Shown one piece after another: positions 1-7,941 of a stretch of 38,026 nucleotides of DNA (position 1 is its first letter; every line of letters begins with the position of its first letter). The DNA lies in contig CALGYY010000277.1 in NCBI GenBank assembly GCA_937934705.1, positions 1 through 38,026 on the forward strand, read 5' to 3'. This DNA comes from an uncultured Bacteroidota bacterium. GTDB taxonomy: Bacteria; Bacteroidota; Bacteroidia; Bacteroidales; CAIWKO01. The position numbers were made by a program, and so were the translations under genes. The notes beneath the pieces were generated by a model. That model ran no database searches. It had not been told where the DNA came from and worked only from the letters and a program-made list of their open reading frames with translations.

Positions 1-1
1 T

Positions 2-1039
2 GAGAGCATACGGCCGATCGAGGACTTCGCCCGTCAGAAAGGAGAGCTGATCGTTCTGGGCTGCCTGCCTGCCGCGGCCCCTACCCTGTTCCGCAAACGC
101 TTCGGCGGAAAGGCGCTCACCATCAAAGATCTGAACCTGATCGACACTTACTTTCCGGATTTCAGGGTGCCTTACCGTGAGGTCCCTGAGTGCAACGAAC
201 CGCTTCAGAAGAACCTTTTGTACAAAGGCATACGGATGAAGGTATTCATGCACCGCATCCTGCTTTACCTGCAGAACCCGAAGATGGTCTTCGGGCGCAT
301 CTACGCCCTTTGGAACCGTGAAAAAGAAGAGAGCAACGACACCACCTTTATCTGGGTCAGCAGGGGTTGTCCGAATGAATGCGCTTTCTGTTCCGAGCGA
401 CGGGCCGTGGGCAATCTGATCAGCCGCAGCGTGGATTCCATCCTTACGGAATACCGGGCCCTGCTTCAGCAGGGAAAAAGGGAGTTTGAGTTCATCGGCG
501 ACGATGTCGGTTCCTGGGGAATCGATCAGCAGCAGTTTCTCCCCTCCCTGCTCAGCGCCTTGGCGGAAGCCGACCAGGGATTGCAGGTGAAATGGATCAT
601 CAAACATCTTCACCCGAAATTCCTGATCCGTTACCGTGACGAGCTGATCAGATACACCCGGAACGGCAGGATCAGCGAGATCATCTGCTCTTTCCAGAGC
701 GGCAGCAACCGCATGCTGGCCCTGATGAACCGCAACCATACGATAGAAGAGGTCATCGAAACCATCAGCGCTTTCAGGGAAGCCAGTCCCCGCCTGAAAT
801 TCGCCACCAATGTCATCGCCGGATTCCCCACGGAAACGGAAGAAGAGTTTGATATGACACTGGAGGTTCTGAAACTTCTGCGCTTCGACCGTGTACACCT
901 GATCAAGTATTTTGATGCCGAGGGCACCGATTCCTACGTGCTTGAACCCAAGGTTCCCGACCGGGTGATCAATGCCCGCATCCGCAGGGCCAAAAAATTC
1001 TTCCGGAAAAACAAACTCTTTTATCAGTCCAGAGACTAA
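2..1039 (+). CDS. Radical SAM protein, UPF0004/B12-binding type (5' partial)
   Basis: The frame is open from base 2, so the true start lies upstream; 345 residues are visible and a GTG at 167 is only an internal codon. The visible N-terminus (GCLPAAAPTL) looks like the end of a UPF0004 or cobalamin-binding Rossmann domain. The radical SAM core follows, with a CxxxCxxC cluster (C123, C127, C130 of the visible part, GCPNECAFC) that would bind a 4Fe-4S cluster and SAM. Downstream motifs QSGSNRMLALMNR and NVIAGFPTETEEEF are typical of MiaB/RimO-like enzymes, but the protein ends soon after the barrel with no TRAM domain, arguing against a standard tRNA methylthiotransferase. The next gene starts 8 bp downstream and encodes a polysaccharide pyruvyl transferase, suggesting a role in surface-polymer or small-molecule modification. 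Substrate is unknown. The radical SAM call is firm; the subfamily is tentative. Confidence 0.8.
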   Translation, partial: ESIRPIEDFARQKGELIVLGCLPAAAPTLFRKRFGGKALTIKDLNLIDTYFPDFRVPYREVPECNEPLQKNLLYKGIRMKVFMHRILLYLQNPKMVFGRIYALWNREKEESNDTTFIWVSRGCPNECAFCSERRAVGNLISRSVDSILTEYRALLQQGKREFEFIGDDVGSWGIDQQQFLPSLLSALAEADQGLQVKWIIKHLHPKFLIRYRDELIRYTRNGRISEIICSFQSGSNRMLALMNRNHTIEEVIETISAFREASPRLKFATNVIAGFPTETEEEFDMTLEVLKLLRFDRVHLIKYFDAEGTDSYVLEPKVPDRVINARIRRAKKFFRKNKLFYQSRD

Positions 1040-1046
1040 TTCCCCT

Positions 1047-2282
1047 TTGAAGAAACCGAAGAACATACTGATCCTCCATTCGCACAACACCTTCAACCTG
1101 GGGTCGTTCATGATGCTGCTGAATTTCATGCATTATCTCAGCCGCCACAGTGATGATGAGTATCATTTCCTGGTGGAACTGCAGGGGGAAGAGGATCTGG
1201 AGAGACTCAGGCAGCAGTCGGGCAACAGGCACCGTATTTCGCGGCTTCCCTTCATGATCACGACACACAGCCGGATGTCCGCTGCAGGAAAGCTGCTCAG
1301 CCTGTACCGTAAGCTTTTTCTTCACCCCCCTGCGTTCAGAAAACTCGGTGCAGAGGCCATCGTCATCCTGGGCGGGGACGATCTCAGCGAGTATTACAAA
1401 GGATGGCAGGTTGCCGCGGATCTGGTCAGGATCAGGCAATACAGCAGGAAGTTCCCGGTGATCCTGGCCGGCCAGACCATAGGACCTTTTCACGGATGGA
1501 GACAGTCGCTGGCCCGGAAATGCCTGAGAAGAGCGGACATCTGGCTGCGTGACCCCTGGTCGCTGCACTATTGCCGCGAAATTCTCGCACTGCCCCGCAT
1601 TTATGAAGGCGCCGACCTCGCACTGCCGGACCTTCCCCTGTCTGAGCAGCGTGATATGGGCCTCAGAAGTGAAGCGGAAGAGAACCGCTATGTTGTGCTG
1701 GTGCCTGCAGGGTATTACGGACTCTTCACTTCCGACCGTACCGCTTATCTCGGGCGCTGGACGGAATTCATCCGGCTGCTTCACCGCCGGGAAGCCCTGC
1801 AGGGCATGAAGTTCCTGATGCTGCCTCATGTGACCCGTCCGGAAGACGACCGTTTGATCATCAGGGATCTGCTAGAGAAGCTGGATGATGAAATTAAGAA
1901 TAGATGTATATTTGACAATTGTGAATACAGCGCCATACAGGCCAGGACACTGATCGGGAAAGCGTATTTCACCGTAAGCGGCCGCATGCATGCCACCATT
2001 TCTTCGCTGCAGCAGGGAAAACCCGCTATTCCCCTGTCGTACTCAGTGAAGTTCGATGGCGTGGTCGGAAAAGCGCTGCAGCAGGAAAGGCTGATCGCGG
2101 ATGTTTCGCGCGGGCAGGACTGGATCAGCGGTAAGGTCACGGAGATCTTCGCAGAAAAGCTCAGTCTGCTGCTTGGAAATTATTCAGATATAAAACAGGA
2201 GATAAGAACCATTGTAAGTCAGCAACAGGAAATCGCCCTCAGGCAAATGGATGAAATTGCATCTCAGATACAGGATCAATAA
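1047..2282 (+). CDS. Polysaccharide pyruvyl transferase family protein
   Basis: Predicted 411-residue cytoplasmic enzyme of the WcaK/AmsJ/CsaB family, which moves a pyruvyl group from phosphoenolpyruvate onto a sugar as a ketal. Support: an N-terminal Rossmann-like start (ILILHSHNTFNLGSF), a central ILGGDDLSEYYKG and AGQTIGPFHG segment, and the C-terminal signature SGRMHATISSLQQGKPAIPL followed by YSVKFDGVVG. The start chosen is TTG 1047, 8 bp after the previous stop; an in-frame ATG at 972 would overlap the upstream gene by 68 bp and add 25 residues that look unlike the family. The 3' end overlaps the next gene by 32 bp, consistent with translational coupling. Whether the acceptor is a capsule, a teichoic-acid-like polymer or something else cannot be read from the sequence. 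Confidence 0.82.
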   Translation: MKKPKNILILHSHNTFNLGSFMMLLNFMHYLSRHSDDEYHFLVELQGEEDLERLRQQSGNRHRISRLPFMITTHSRMSAAGKLLSLYRKLFLHPPAFRKLGAEAIVILGGDDLSEYYKGWQVAADLVRIRQYSRKFPVILAGQTIGPFHGWRQSLARKCLRRADIWLRDPWSLHYCREILALPRIYEGADLALPDLPLSEQRDMGLRSEAEENRYVVLVPAGYYGLFTSDRTAYLGRWTEFIRLLHRREALQGMKFLMLPHVTRPEDDRLIIRDLLEKLDDEIKNRCIFDNCEYSAIQARTLIGKAYFTVSGRMHATISSLQQGKPAIPLSYSVKFDGVVGKALQQERLIADVSRGQDWISGKVTEIFAEKLSLLLGNYSDIKQEIRTIVSQQQEIALRQMDEIASQIQDQ

Positions 2283-3177
2283 AACGCTGCATACGGAGCG
2301 TTCGCTGGCCATCACCACCCGTGTGGGTTGCGTGAACCAGTGTGCCTACTGTCCGCAGGATGTATTTGTGAAGGCTTACCGCCGGCGTTCATCAGTTATG
2401 GTGATGGATACTGCGGATTACGAAAACTGGCTGCGCCGGGTGCCGAAGCATATCATCATTTCCTTTGCCGGTTTCAGTGAGCCTTTCATGCATCCACAAT
2501 GCACGGATATGATCCTTCACACGTATCGTGCAGGTTATGAGATCAGGGTGAACACGACCTGCATCGGGATTAAAACCGAAGATCTGCCGGCCCTGCGTCA
2601 TGTTCCCTTTCTGAAATTCGTGATTCACCTGCCGGACGATCAGGGCATATCGCGTATCCGGGTCGATGATGATTATCTCGCGCTCATCCGTGAACTCGCG
2701 CAAAGACCTGTGCCCAACACCGACTGGAAGTTTCACCGGACGGAGCGGCAGGAAAACATTCATCCGGCGGTGCTCAGTATACTTACCGAACACAAGGTCA
2801 GTGTCCGCTATTTCGGGCTGAGCAACAGGGCCGGGAATATCCGCATCACTGAAAGACCGGCGACGGTGAGAAAATGCGGGGAACTGGCTCCCTGCAATGA
2901 TTTTCATCACAATATCCTGTTCCCCAACGGGGATATCGGTCTCTGCCACATGGACTGGGGCCTGAAACACGTGATCGGCAACCTGGCTGAGGTCAGCCAT
3001 TACCATGAGCTGTATCAGAAAACTGCCTTCAGGGAAATTCTTAAAGGCCTCACCTCGGATGAAGCGGAACTGCAGTGCAGGACATGTGAGAAATCCCGCC
3101 CGAGGCTTAAGGGATTCCGGAAATTCACTGCCTGGTTCATGGGAAGCGGAAAGCAAGCCAACCTCTATTCCGACTGA
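2251..3177 (+). CDS. Radical SAM/SPASM domain protein
   Basis: 308 residues. The N-terminal CxxxCxxC (C27, C31, C34 in GCVNQCAYCP) is the radical SAM iron-sulfur site. A C-terminal SPASM-like region carries further cysteines at C209, C215, C232, C276 and C279, with the usual FPNGDIGLCHMDW context, likely binding one or two auxiliary clusters. SPASM enzymes usually modify peptides or sugars; examples are peptide maturases, anaerobic sulfatase maturases and aminoglycoside enzymes. The ATG at 2251 lies inside the preceding pyruvyl transferase gene (32-bp overlap), so the two are probably co-translated, and with the upstream radical SAM gene they form a three-gene unit. The 3' end overlaps the convergent deaminase gene by 13 bp. 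The family is secure; the substrate is unknown. Confidence 0.82.
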   Translation: MKLHLRYRINKTLHTERSLAITTRVGCVNQCAYCPQDVFVKAYRRRSSVMVMDTADYENWLRRVPKHIIISFAGFSEPFMHPQCTDMILHTYRAGYEIRVNTTCIGIKTEDLPALRHVPFLKFVIHLPDDQGISRIRVDDDYLALIRELAQRPVPNTDWKFHRTERQENIHPAVLSILTEHKVSVRYFGLSNRAGNIRITERPATVRKCGELAPCNDFHHNILFPNGDIGLCHMDWGLKHVIGNLAEVSHYHELYQKTAFREILKGLTSDEAELQCRTCEKSRPRLKGFRKFTAWFMGSGKQANLYSD

Positions 3178-3743
3178 GCGGCAATGCCGAGCTTTTCCTG
3201 AAACAGCCCGATGATGGAATCCTGGAGATCCGCCTGCCCGCTACTTCGTATTCTGAGGTCATACTTCAGTTCATTCACATGATCACGCTTCCAGTGCACA
3301 AAAGCTTTGGGTTTATAAAACACCACTCTTGTTATGCCGTAGAAGCACAGGGCTCCTTTACACATCGCACAGGGTTCATAGGTGGTGAGCATCAGCATTT
3401 CGTCGTGATTCAGTTTGCTGAAAGCCTGAGGTCCGTAGCTTTTAAAAGCCATTTGCAGGGCATTGATCTCCGCATGGCCTGTAAAAGAGGAATCCCTGAT
3501 AACGGTATTGATGCCATGGCCGATCATTGAATCGCGGTATAACAGCACGGCAGAAAAAGGCATATCCCGGTGCTGTCCGGCCCCGATCGCCAGTTTCACA
3601 AGACTATCGCGGTACACCTTATTAACTTCAGCTTCAGGATAAACATAATACCACCTTGCTGAGCTCAGCATGAGTATGACTGCCAAGGTTGCCAGTAAAA
3701 AGAGTATGAGAAAAAGATTACGCTGTATTTTCAGGCTCTTCAT
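3165..3743 (-). CDS. Membrane-anchored nucleoside/cytidine deaminase-like protein
   Basis: 192 residues. Residues 10-27 form one hydrophobic helix after a positively charged N-terminus (K3, K5, R8), predicting N-in, C-out insertion. The rest is a cytidine-deaminase-fold zinc hydrolase: HAE at 90-92 supplies the zinc ligand and general-acid glutamate, and PCAMC at 124-128 gives the two cysteine ligands. The overall pattern is closest to the guanine deaminase/TadA-like CMP/dCMP deaminase group. Family members are normally soluble and cytosolic, so an anchored or exported form is odd; cleavage after the helix is also possible. It stands alone, convergent with the radical SAM unit. No TAnnTTTG box was found in the 90 bp upstream. 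The fold is secure; substrate and compartment are inferred. Confidence 0.8.
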   Translation of the reverse strand: MKSLKIQRNLFLILFLLATLAVILMLSSARWYYVYPEAEVNKVYRDSLVKLAIGAGQHRDMPFSAVLLYRDSMIGHGINTVIRDSSFTGHAEINALQMAFKSYGPQAFSKLNHDEMLMLTTYEPCAMCKGALCFYGITRVVFYKPKAFVHWKRDHVNELKYDLRIRSSGQADLQDSIIGLFQEKLGIAAQSE

Positions 3744-3833
3744 GGTTTGAGTTCTTGTTTAATCCATTTCAGTAATTGCGTAAGCACTCCATTAAAATGT
3801 CCGATTCACAGATCATTTCAGTAAAATACTCTG

Positions 3834-4847
3834 CTATCTTTTTTTGATGGCATAGAAAGTCCGCATCAACCAAGGGATGCGATACAAAACCTTTTTAGCA
3901 TAGAGTGGAACCGAAGCCTGCCATCGTTGAGGCAAATATAATAAAGTCTTCCCTGATCCTTCCCCTCCAGGCGGGACTTCGTATCCGTACGATTTCAGCA
4001 TCCTTCCGGCAATGGCATGGGTGGCCTTCTGGTCACGGGCCGTCATTTTGGTTTTCCAGATCCCGCATTTATCCGCATTTACGGTTTGCAGAAGTCCCTG
4101 GTGAATATCCCTGTATACCGCATTTTCTCCCTCCATCAGTTCATTCACTTTTTGATGGTAATTCAGCATGGCAGGATCGAAATCCAGACCGGCAAAACTG
4201 CAGATGTTCCTCAGGATGGTTTCCGGATCCATAACCAGGTCTTCATAGCGGATGCGCAGAAAACGTTCGGGGAAGCGGTCCGACAAGCGTTCGACCTGAC
4301 GGTTGTAAATGTTCCACCTGCAGGCCAGAAAAGCTGCATTCTTTTTTTCGGATTCCATTCCCTTCACCTTCATGAAGGAGAGGGTGCTGTCGCGGCAGTC
4401 CCTGATCACATGAATGAAGCGGGCCGACGGGAAAAGGCGCGCGATGACAGTGGCAAAGAAAACATAACGCGGGTTCTTATCACCGATCAGGCGGATATTC
4501 GATTTCGGAAAAACCGAGGGGATGGAAAGATACGCGGCCTGTATCATTTCGCGGAAACCGGCTTCAGCCGGCAGATTTTCAAGCCTTTGCCGGAGTCCCT
4601 CCATATCAAAAGGCGGTGCCTCAAAGGAGGCGGGCAGGGCTTCCATAAAAGCTTTCCTGACCTTATCACCGGAATTTCCGGCTTTCCGAAAATGGTAATA
4701 CATATACTGGAGGAAGCGGGACTCCCCGGGGATACAGATCTGCGGATGTGCGTCGAGCATGGTCTTCAGGAGCGTTGAGCCTGAACGCCCGCGCCCCAGG
4801 ATGAAGAGCATGGGCAGCAGTTTTCCCTTATTCATACTCTCACTCAT
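3834..4847 (-). CDS. Sulfotransferase family protein
   Basis: 337 residues. The 5'-phosphosulfate-binding loop is seen at about residues 17-27 (LGRGRSGSTLL) and the 3'-phosphate-binding segment at about 144-158 (FIHVIRDCRDSTLSF), the two hallmarks of PAPS-dependent sulfotransferases (Sulfotransfer_1/3 families). HPQICIPGES and IGDKNPRY match the acceptor-side region. The C-terminus is basic and hydrophobic. The ATG at 4847 lies 1 bp beyond the stop of the CotH-like gene, so the two are almost certainly one transcript; an alternative ATG at 4835 would remove four residues. The acceptor may be a carbohydrate or protein; the neighbouring secreted CotH protein and glycan genes make a surface polymer plausible, but that is inference. 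Confidence 0.82.
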   Translation of the reverse strand: MSESMNKGKLLPMLFILGRGRSGSTLLKTMLDAHPQICIPGESRFLQYMYYHFRKAGNSGDKVRKAFMEALPASFEAPPFDMEGLRQRLENLPAEAGFREMIQAAYLSIPSVFPKSNIRLIGDKNPRYVFFATVIARLFPSARFIHVIRDCRDSTLSFMKVKGMESEKKNAAFLACRWNIYNRQVERLSDRFPERFLRIRYEDLVMDPETILRNICSFAGLDFDPAMLNYHQKVNELMEGENAVYRDIHQGLLQTVNADKCGIWKTKMTARDQKATHAIAGRMLKSYGYEVPPGGEGSGKTLLYLPQRWQASVPLYAKKVLYRIPWLMRTFYAIKKR

Positions 4848-4848
4848 A

Positions 4849-7242
4849 TTATGACCACATCAGAAATATCAACATAATAAACAATTCTTTTACTGAAATC
4901 CAGAAAGGAGCGTCAGCATGGCCGCCTTCACCCGGCCTGGGCATACCGCGATGTAAGCTCCATTGCCGTTCTCCCTCTTCCCATCCGGCAAGCCATGAAT
5001 AATCGCCGCTGATCTCGGTATTCTGCCGGCCATCGGGCCAGTTGCAATCGTCCACCAGCCGGCCTTTGTCATCCACAAGACCGTATCGTTCGCTGACCCG
5101 GGAAAAGCCTTTCGGAAAATTTCCTCTAAACTGCAGACCGGACTCCGGATACTGCTTTCTGAAAGAGGCCGTGTCGCAGCAGATGATCAGGCTCTCTCCC
5201 GCCCCGAGTTCCGGCCCGTCGGGCAGGGTCCAGATCTGAGCACTGTCGGAAAACACCCACTGATTCAGGCTGACAGCCTCATTTCCTCGGTTGAATATCT
5301 CTATCCAGTCCCCCCCGTTTTTAGCATTCCCGGCAGGATGGATGGCTGAGAATACAATTTGTCCGCGATATTCAGAGGCCGGTCTTTCTTTGAAATACAG
5401 GACAATCGAAGGAATCTTGCCTTTTATTGTCATGGATGGCCCTTCGTTCGCAATGCTCCAGCGGTCGAAACAATAACGCGGATCAGGCAAGGCCTCAAGG
5501 CTGAGCGGGATATCGCAGAAATACTGAGTGTTCACTGAATTCACCGGAGGGTTCCCGTTTACGCTGATCTTTCCTGCTCCCTGCGGACTGATGCTCACCC
5601 TGAGGCTGCACAGTTCTCCGGTTCCGAACTCGTCCCTGATATGCTGCATGAAATACGCCGGCCGCCTTGTGGCATAATCACGAAGGATGAACACCTGCTG
5701 CTCCCAGTGCTCACGGCTGATCCTTTTGTTTTCGAGATGACGGTCAATCTCCGGTTCAAGCTCCTCTGCTTTCCGGTCGATACATTGCAGCACATGGGCC
5801 GCAGAGTATTGTCCCGAAATCAGCCAGGCTGCCTGCTGTATGAAATAGTTCCGGTAATCCGCATTCTTCAGCAGTGAGCGCAGCAGGAAACTGGACCAGG
5901 CCGGATTGAACCATGCTGAATCCTCAGGGTGCAGAAATGCCCGCAGGAAATTGCCGGAGACCGGCATGCTGAGACCAAAGCCATGATCGGTATCATACAG
6001 TATCCACCTGAATTTCCTGTCGAGGTTGGAGGCCCTCCAGAACCGTATGTTGCCGCGTGCATCGAGGTTGTTGATGTATAGTTCTGTGAGTATGTAATTC
6101 GTATAATTTTCAATATCCATCATCCCTTCCACGGCTTCGAAATGCGCCTCATCCGAAAGATCATGGCGTCTGACATAATTCAGCAGGCTGTCGTAGGCAT
6201 CGTCACTCCCGTACTCCACCGTCCTGCAGGCCTGCAAAATATCTGTCCCTGCGGAATCCGCGCCGAAATTATCTTCCAGGTAATGTTCATCAATTTTTTC
6301 CCTGAGGTGATAAATCCCCCGGTATTCACCGTTCATGAAAAGGACGATGGTCCGGCCCGCCTGAACATCAATTCCCAGGGGTTCAGCCAGACGGGTGATC
6401 AGCATATCGCGGAAACGGGTGGAACGATAATCATTTCCGGAGGTTCTGACGACCAGGCTCTTGAAGGAAGTATTCTCACGATCGGGAAAGAAGCGGTGAC
6501 GGAAGCGCTTTTTACCGTATTTCTCCCGGGCGATAATGCGGAGCGATTTCTCAGGGAACATCCTTGTAAGTCCACCGAAAACACGTATCCCGGCCTGCTG
6601 GCAGATCACCCTCTTCCCGTCAGACTCAAAGAATTCAACCTGCACTTTGCGTTCGATCTTCCGGAAAAAGTTGTGCTCACGTGCAGTGGCCACCACGCTG
6701 CTGTCGGCCATCCTTGCCCCGGCAAAGATCCCCGTGTCACTGTTGTAGAGGCTTCCCTCGTCAGTAGAAAGGCTGAGCACAGGAAACACGGTGCTGAAGC
6801 CGGGCAGAAAAGTGGCTGTATATCCTTGCAGGTATTCACCGTTCTCATTTCTGACGGCCGCTCTGACCACCGTAGGTTTGGTGATCAGCAGGGGTTCGGT
6901 CAATTCAGGACTTTCCGGCCCCGGCGTACTGCCATCCAGGGTATACACGATCTTCCCTTCTGATGATTCAAGCCTGAGGGTCATACTGTCGCCGCAGAAT
7001 CCCGCTTCATGTGAGGCCCTGATCAGTGCCGGATCTTCTTCAGCCGGATTTATATCCTGAACCGTATCCTTCCATTCAGATGGCAGGGCAGCTGACGGAT
7101 TTTCGGGGTAAAGCGCCCTGATGCTGTGCGACACAGCATTGACGCCCCTGTTCATGTACTGACACGAAGCAGCCATGAGACCCATCCCTGAAACAAGGAG
7201 TACAGCGGAGCATTTCCGGATAAAGGGTTTCAAACCGATCAT
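4849..7242 (-). CDS. CotH kinase family lipoprotein with chitobiase-like and lamin-tail domains
   Basis: 797 residues. The N-terminus has a lipobox (LMAASC, lipidated Cys about residue 27). A chitobiase C-terminal-like domain follows (about 80-145, YTLDGSTPGPESPEL), then a CotH kinase-like domain (about 230-530) with GEYRGIYHLREKIDEHYLE, the probable catalytic NLDARGN and the metal-binding YDTDHGFG. CotH in Bacillus is an atypical protein kinase; function in Bacteroidota is not established. A lamin-tail-like beta domain occupies about 628-745 (GDWIEIFNRGNEAVSLNQW). The last residues (ELFIMLIFLMW) are hydrophobic, unusual for a lipoprotein. The ATG at 7242 is preferred over an upstream TTG at 7266, because that TTG sits inside a perfect TATCTTTG promoter box. 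The sulfotransferase starts 1 bp after the stop. Confidence 0.85.
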   Translation of the reverse strand: MIGLKPFIRKCSAVLLVSGMGLMAASCQYMNRGVNAVSHSIRALYPENPSAALPSEWKDTVQDINPAEEDPALIRASHEAGFCGDSMTLRLESSEGKIVYTLDGSTPGPESPELTEPLLITKPTVVRAAVRNENGEYLQGYTATFLPGFSTVFPVLSLSTDEGSLYNSDTGIFAGARMADSSVVATAREHNFFRKIERKVQVEFFESDGKRVICQQAGIRVFGGLTRMFPEKSLRIIAREKYGKKRFRHRFFPDRENTSFKSLVVRTSGNDYRSTRFRDMLITRLAEPLGIDVQAGRTIVLFMNGEYRGIYHLREKIDEHYLEDNFGADSAGTDILQACRTVEYGSDDAYDSLLNYVRRHDLSDEAHFEAVEGMMDIENYTNYILTELYINNLDARGNIRFWRASNLDRKFRWILYDTDHGFGLSMPVSGNFLRAFLHPEDSAWFNPAWSSFLLRSLLKNADYRNYFIQQAAWLISGQYSAAHVLQCIDRKAEELEPEIDRHLENKRISREHWEQQVFILRDYATRRPAYFMQHIRDEFGTGELCSLRVSISPQGAGKISVNGNPPVNSVNTQYFCDIPLSLEALPDPRYCFDRWSIANEGPSMTIKGKIPSIVLYFKERPASEYRGQIVFSAIHPAGNAKNGGDWIEIFNRGNEAVSLNQWVFSDSAQIWTLPDGPELGAGESLIICCDTASFRKQYPESGLQFRGNFPKGFSRVSERYGLVDDKGRLVDDCNWPDGRQNTEISGDYSWLAGWEEGERQWSLHRGMPRPGEGGHADAPFWISVKELFIMLIFLMWS

Positions 7243-7255
7243 GAATGGTGAAGGG

Positions 7256-7263
7256 CAAAGATA
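7256..7263 (-). promoter_or_regulatory. Predicted -7 promoter box (TATCTTTG) for the CotH-like gene
   Basis: The minus strand reads TATCTTTG, a perfect fit to the Bacteroidota TAnnTTTG -7 element, 14 bp before the ATG at 7242. No good TTTG -33 element was found at the expected distance. If used, the leader would be only about 9 nt. Confidence 0.5.
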
Positions 7264-7304
7264 CAAAAAGCCCTTAAGCTGTTTATATGCTCTGTTTCAG
7301 GGGA

Positions 7305-7796
7305 TCAGGGCACGCGGACAAAAAGCTCTTTTTTATCGAAGAAGTCTTTCTTCTTCATCTTTTTCAGTATCCATTCCCTGAATTCCACGGAATTGGAAAA
7401 CTTCCGGCGGTGTTCATCCGATACAGGCCGCAGCGTCAGGGTATCCTTCCCCGGATTGACATTCAGCTCACTGATGTAATAGCTGCCCCCGGTCTTCATA
7501 TCGGGCTGAACATTCAGGAAATAGGAACCGCTGAGGACCGAAACGTGTGCGGTGAACATTTTCACATCATAGCTCCTGTGCTCGCTCGTCCAGGAATTGT
7601 ATACCATCCGGTAACAATGATCGCTTTGTCTCGATACTGAAGCATAGCTTTTCTCCTCGTCAATATGCTTCCACTTTCCGAACAGCGCGGTATCGATGGC
7701 AATGTTGGGCTCGTCGACAGGCACGGGTGATTCGTAAGGACAGGCGGTCAGAACAAACAGAGGTAACAATACCCACAAACGCTTCATATATCTCAT
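7305..7796 (-). CDS. Small lipoprotein of unknown function
   Basis: 163 residues. The N-terminus is a lipoprotein signal (MKRLWVLLPLFVLTAC), so the mature protein would be lipid-anchored in an envelope membrane. The remainder is mostly polar with alternating beta-type segments and includes a motif like those in lipocalin-like or META-type small lipoproteins (ALFGKWKHIDEEKSYASV), ending in a basic segment (KKMKKKDFFDKKELF). No family is recognised with confidence. The start may be ATG 7796 or ATG 7787, the latter giving a more canonical signal peptide. The gene lies in the same direction as the CotH-like gene, but a promoter box between them suggests separate transcription. Confidence 0.7.
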   Translation of the reverse strand: MRYMKRLWVLLPLFVLTACPYESPVPVDEPNIAIDTALFGKWKHIDEEKSYASVSRQSDHCYRMVYNSWTSEHRSYDVKMFTAHVSVLSGSYFLNVQPDMKTGGSYYISELNVNPGKDTLTLRPVSDEHRRKFSNSVEFREWILKKMKKKDFFDKKELFVRVP

Positions 7797-7941
7797 ATCA
7801 AAAAATAATGGTCAACATTCTTAAAATTGCCGCATGCAAAGTACTTACAAATCTGACAGAATTACAAGTAATAATTACGGTCATCACAGATCCGTTCAGG
7901 AGATGTAACTCACGCATCCCTGAATCGGGTGAGGACAGCAC

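Noticed and set aside
972..1046. ATG start 25 codons earlier for the pyruvyl transferase
   Set aside because: It would overlap the radical SAM gene by 68 bp and the extra residues look like a shadow of that gene; TTG 1047 fits the family N-terminus.
2392..3156. 254-codon minus-strand frame
   Set aside because: It is a shadow of the radical SAM/SPASM gene.
4017..4778. 253-codon plus-strand frame
   Set aside because: It is antisense to the sulfotransferase with intact PAPS motifs.
6142..6963. 273-codon plus-strand frame
   Set aside because: It lies antisense to the CotH-like gene, which has clear domains, and shows no family motif.
7243..7266. Upstream TTG start for the CotH-like gene
   Set aside because: The TTG lies inside a perfect TATCTTTG promoter box and the added residues are not signal-like.
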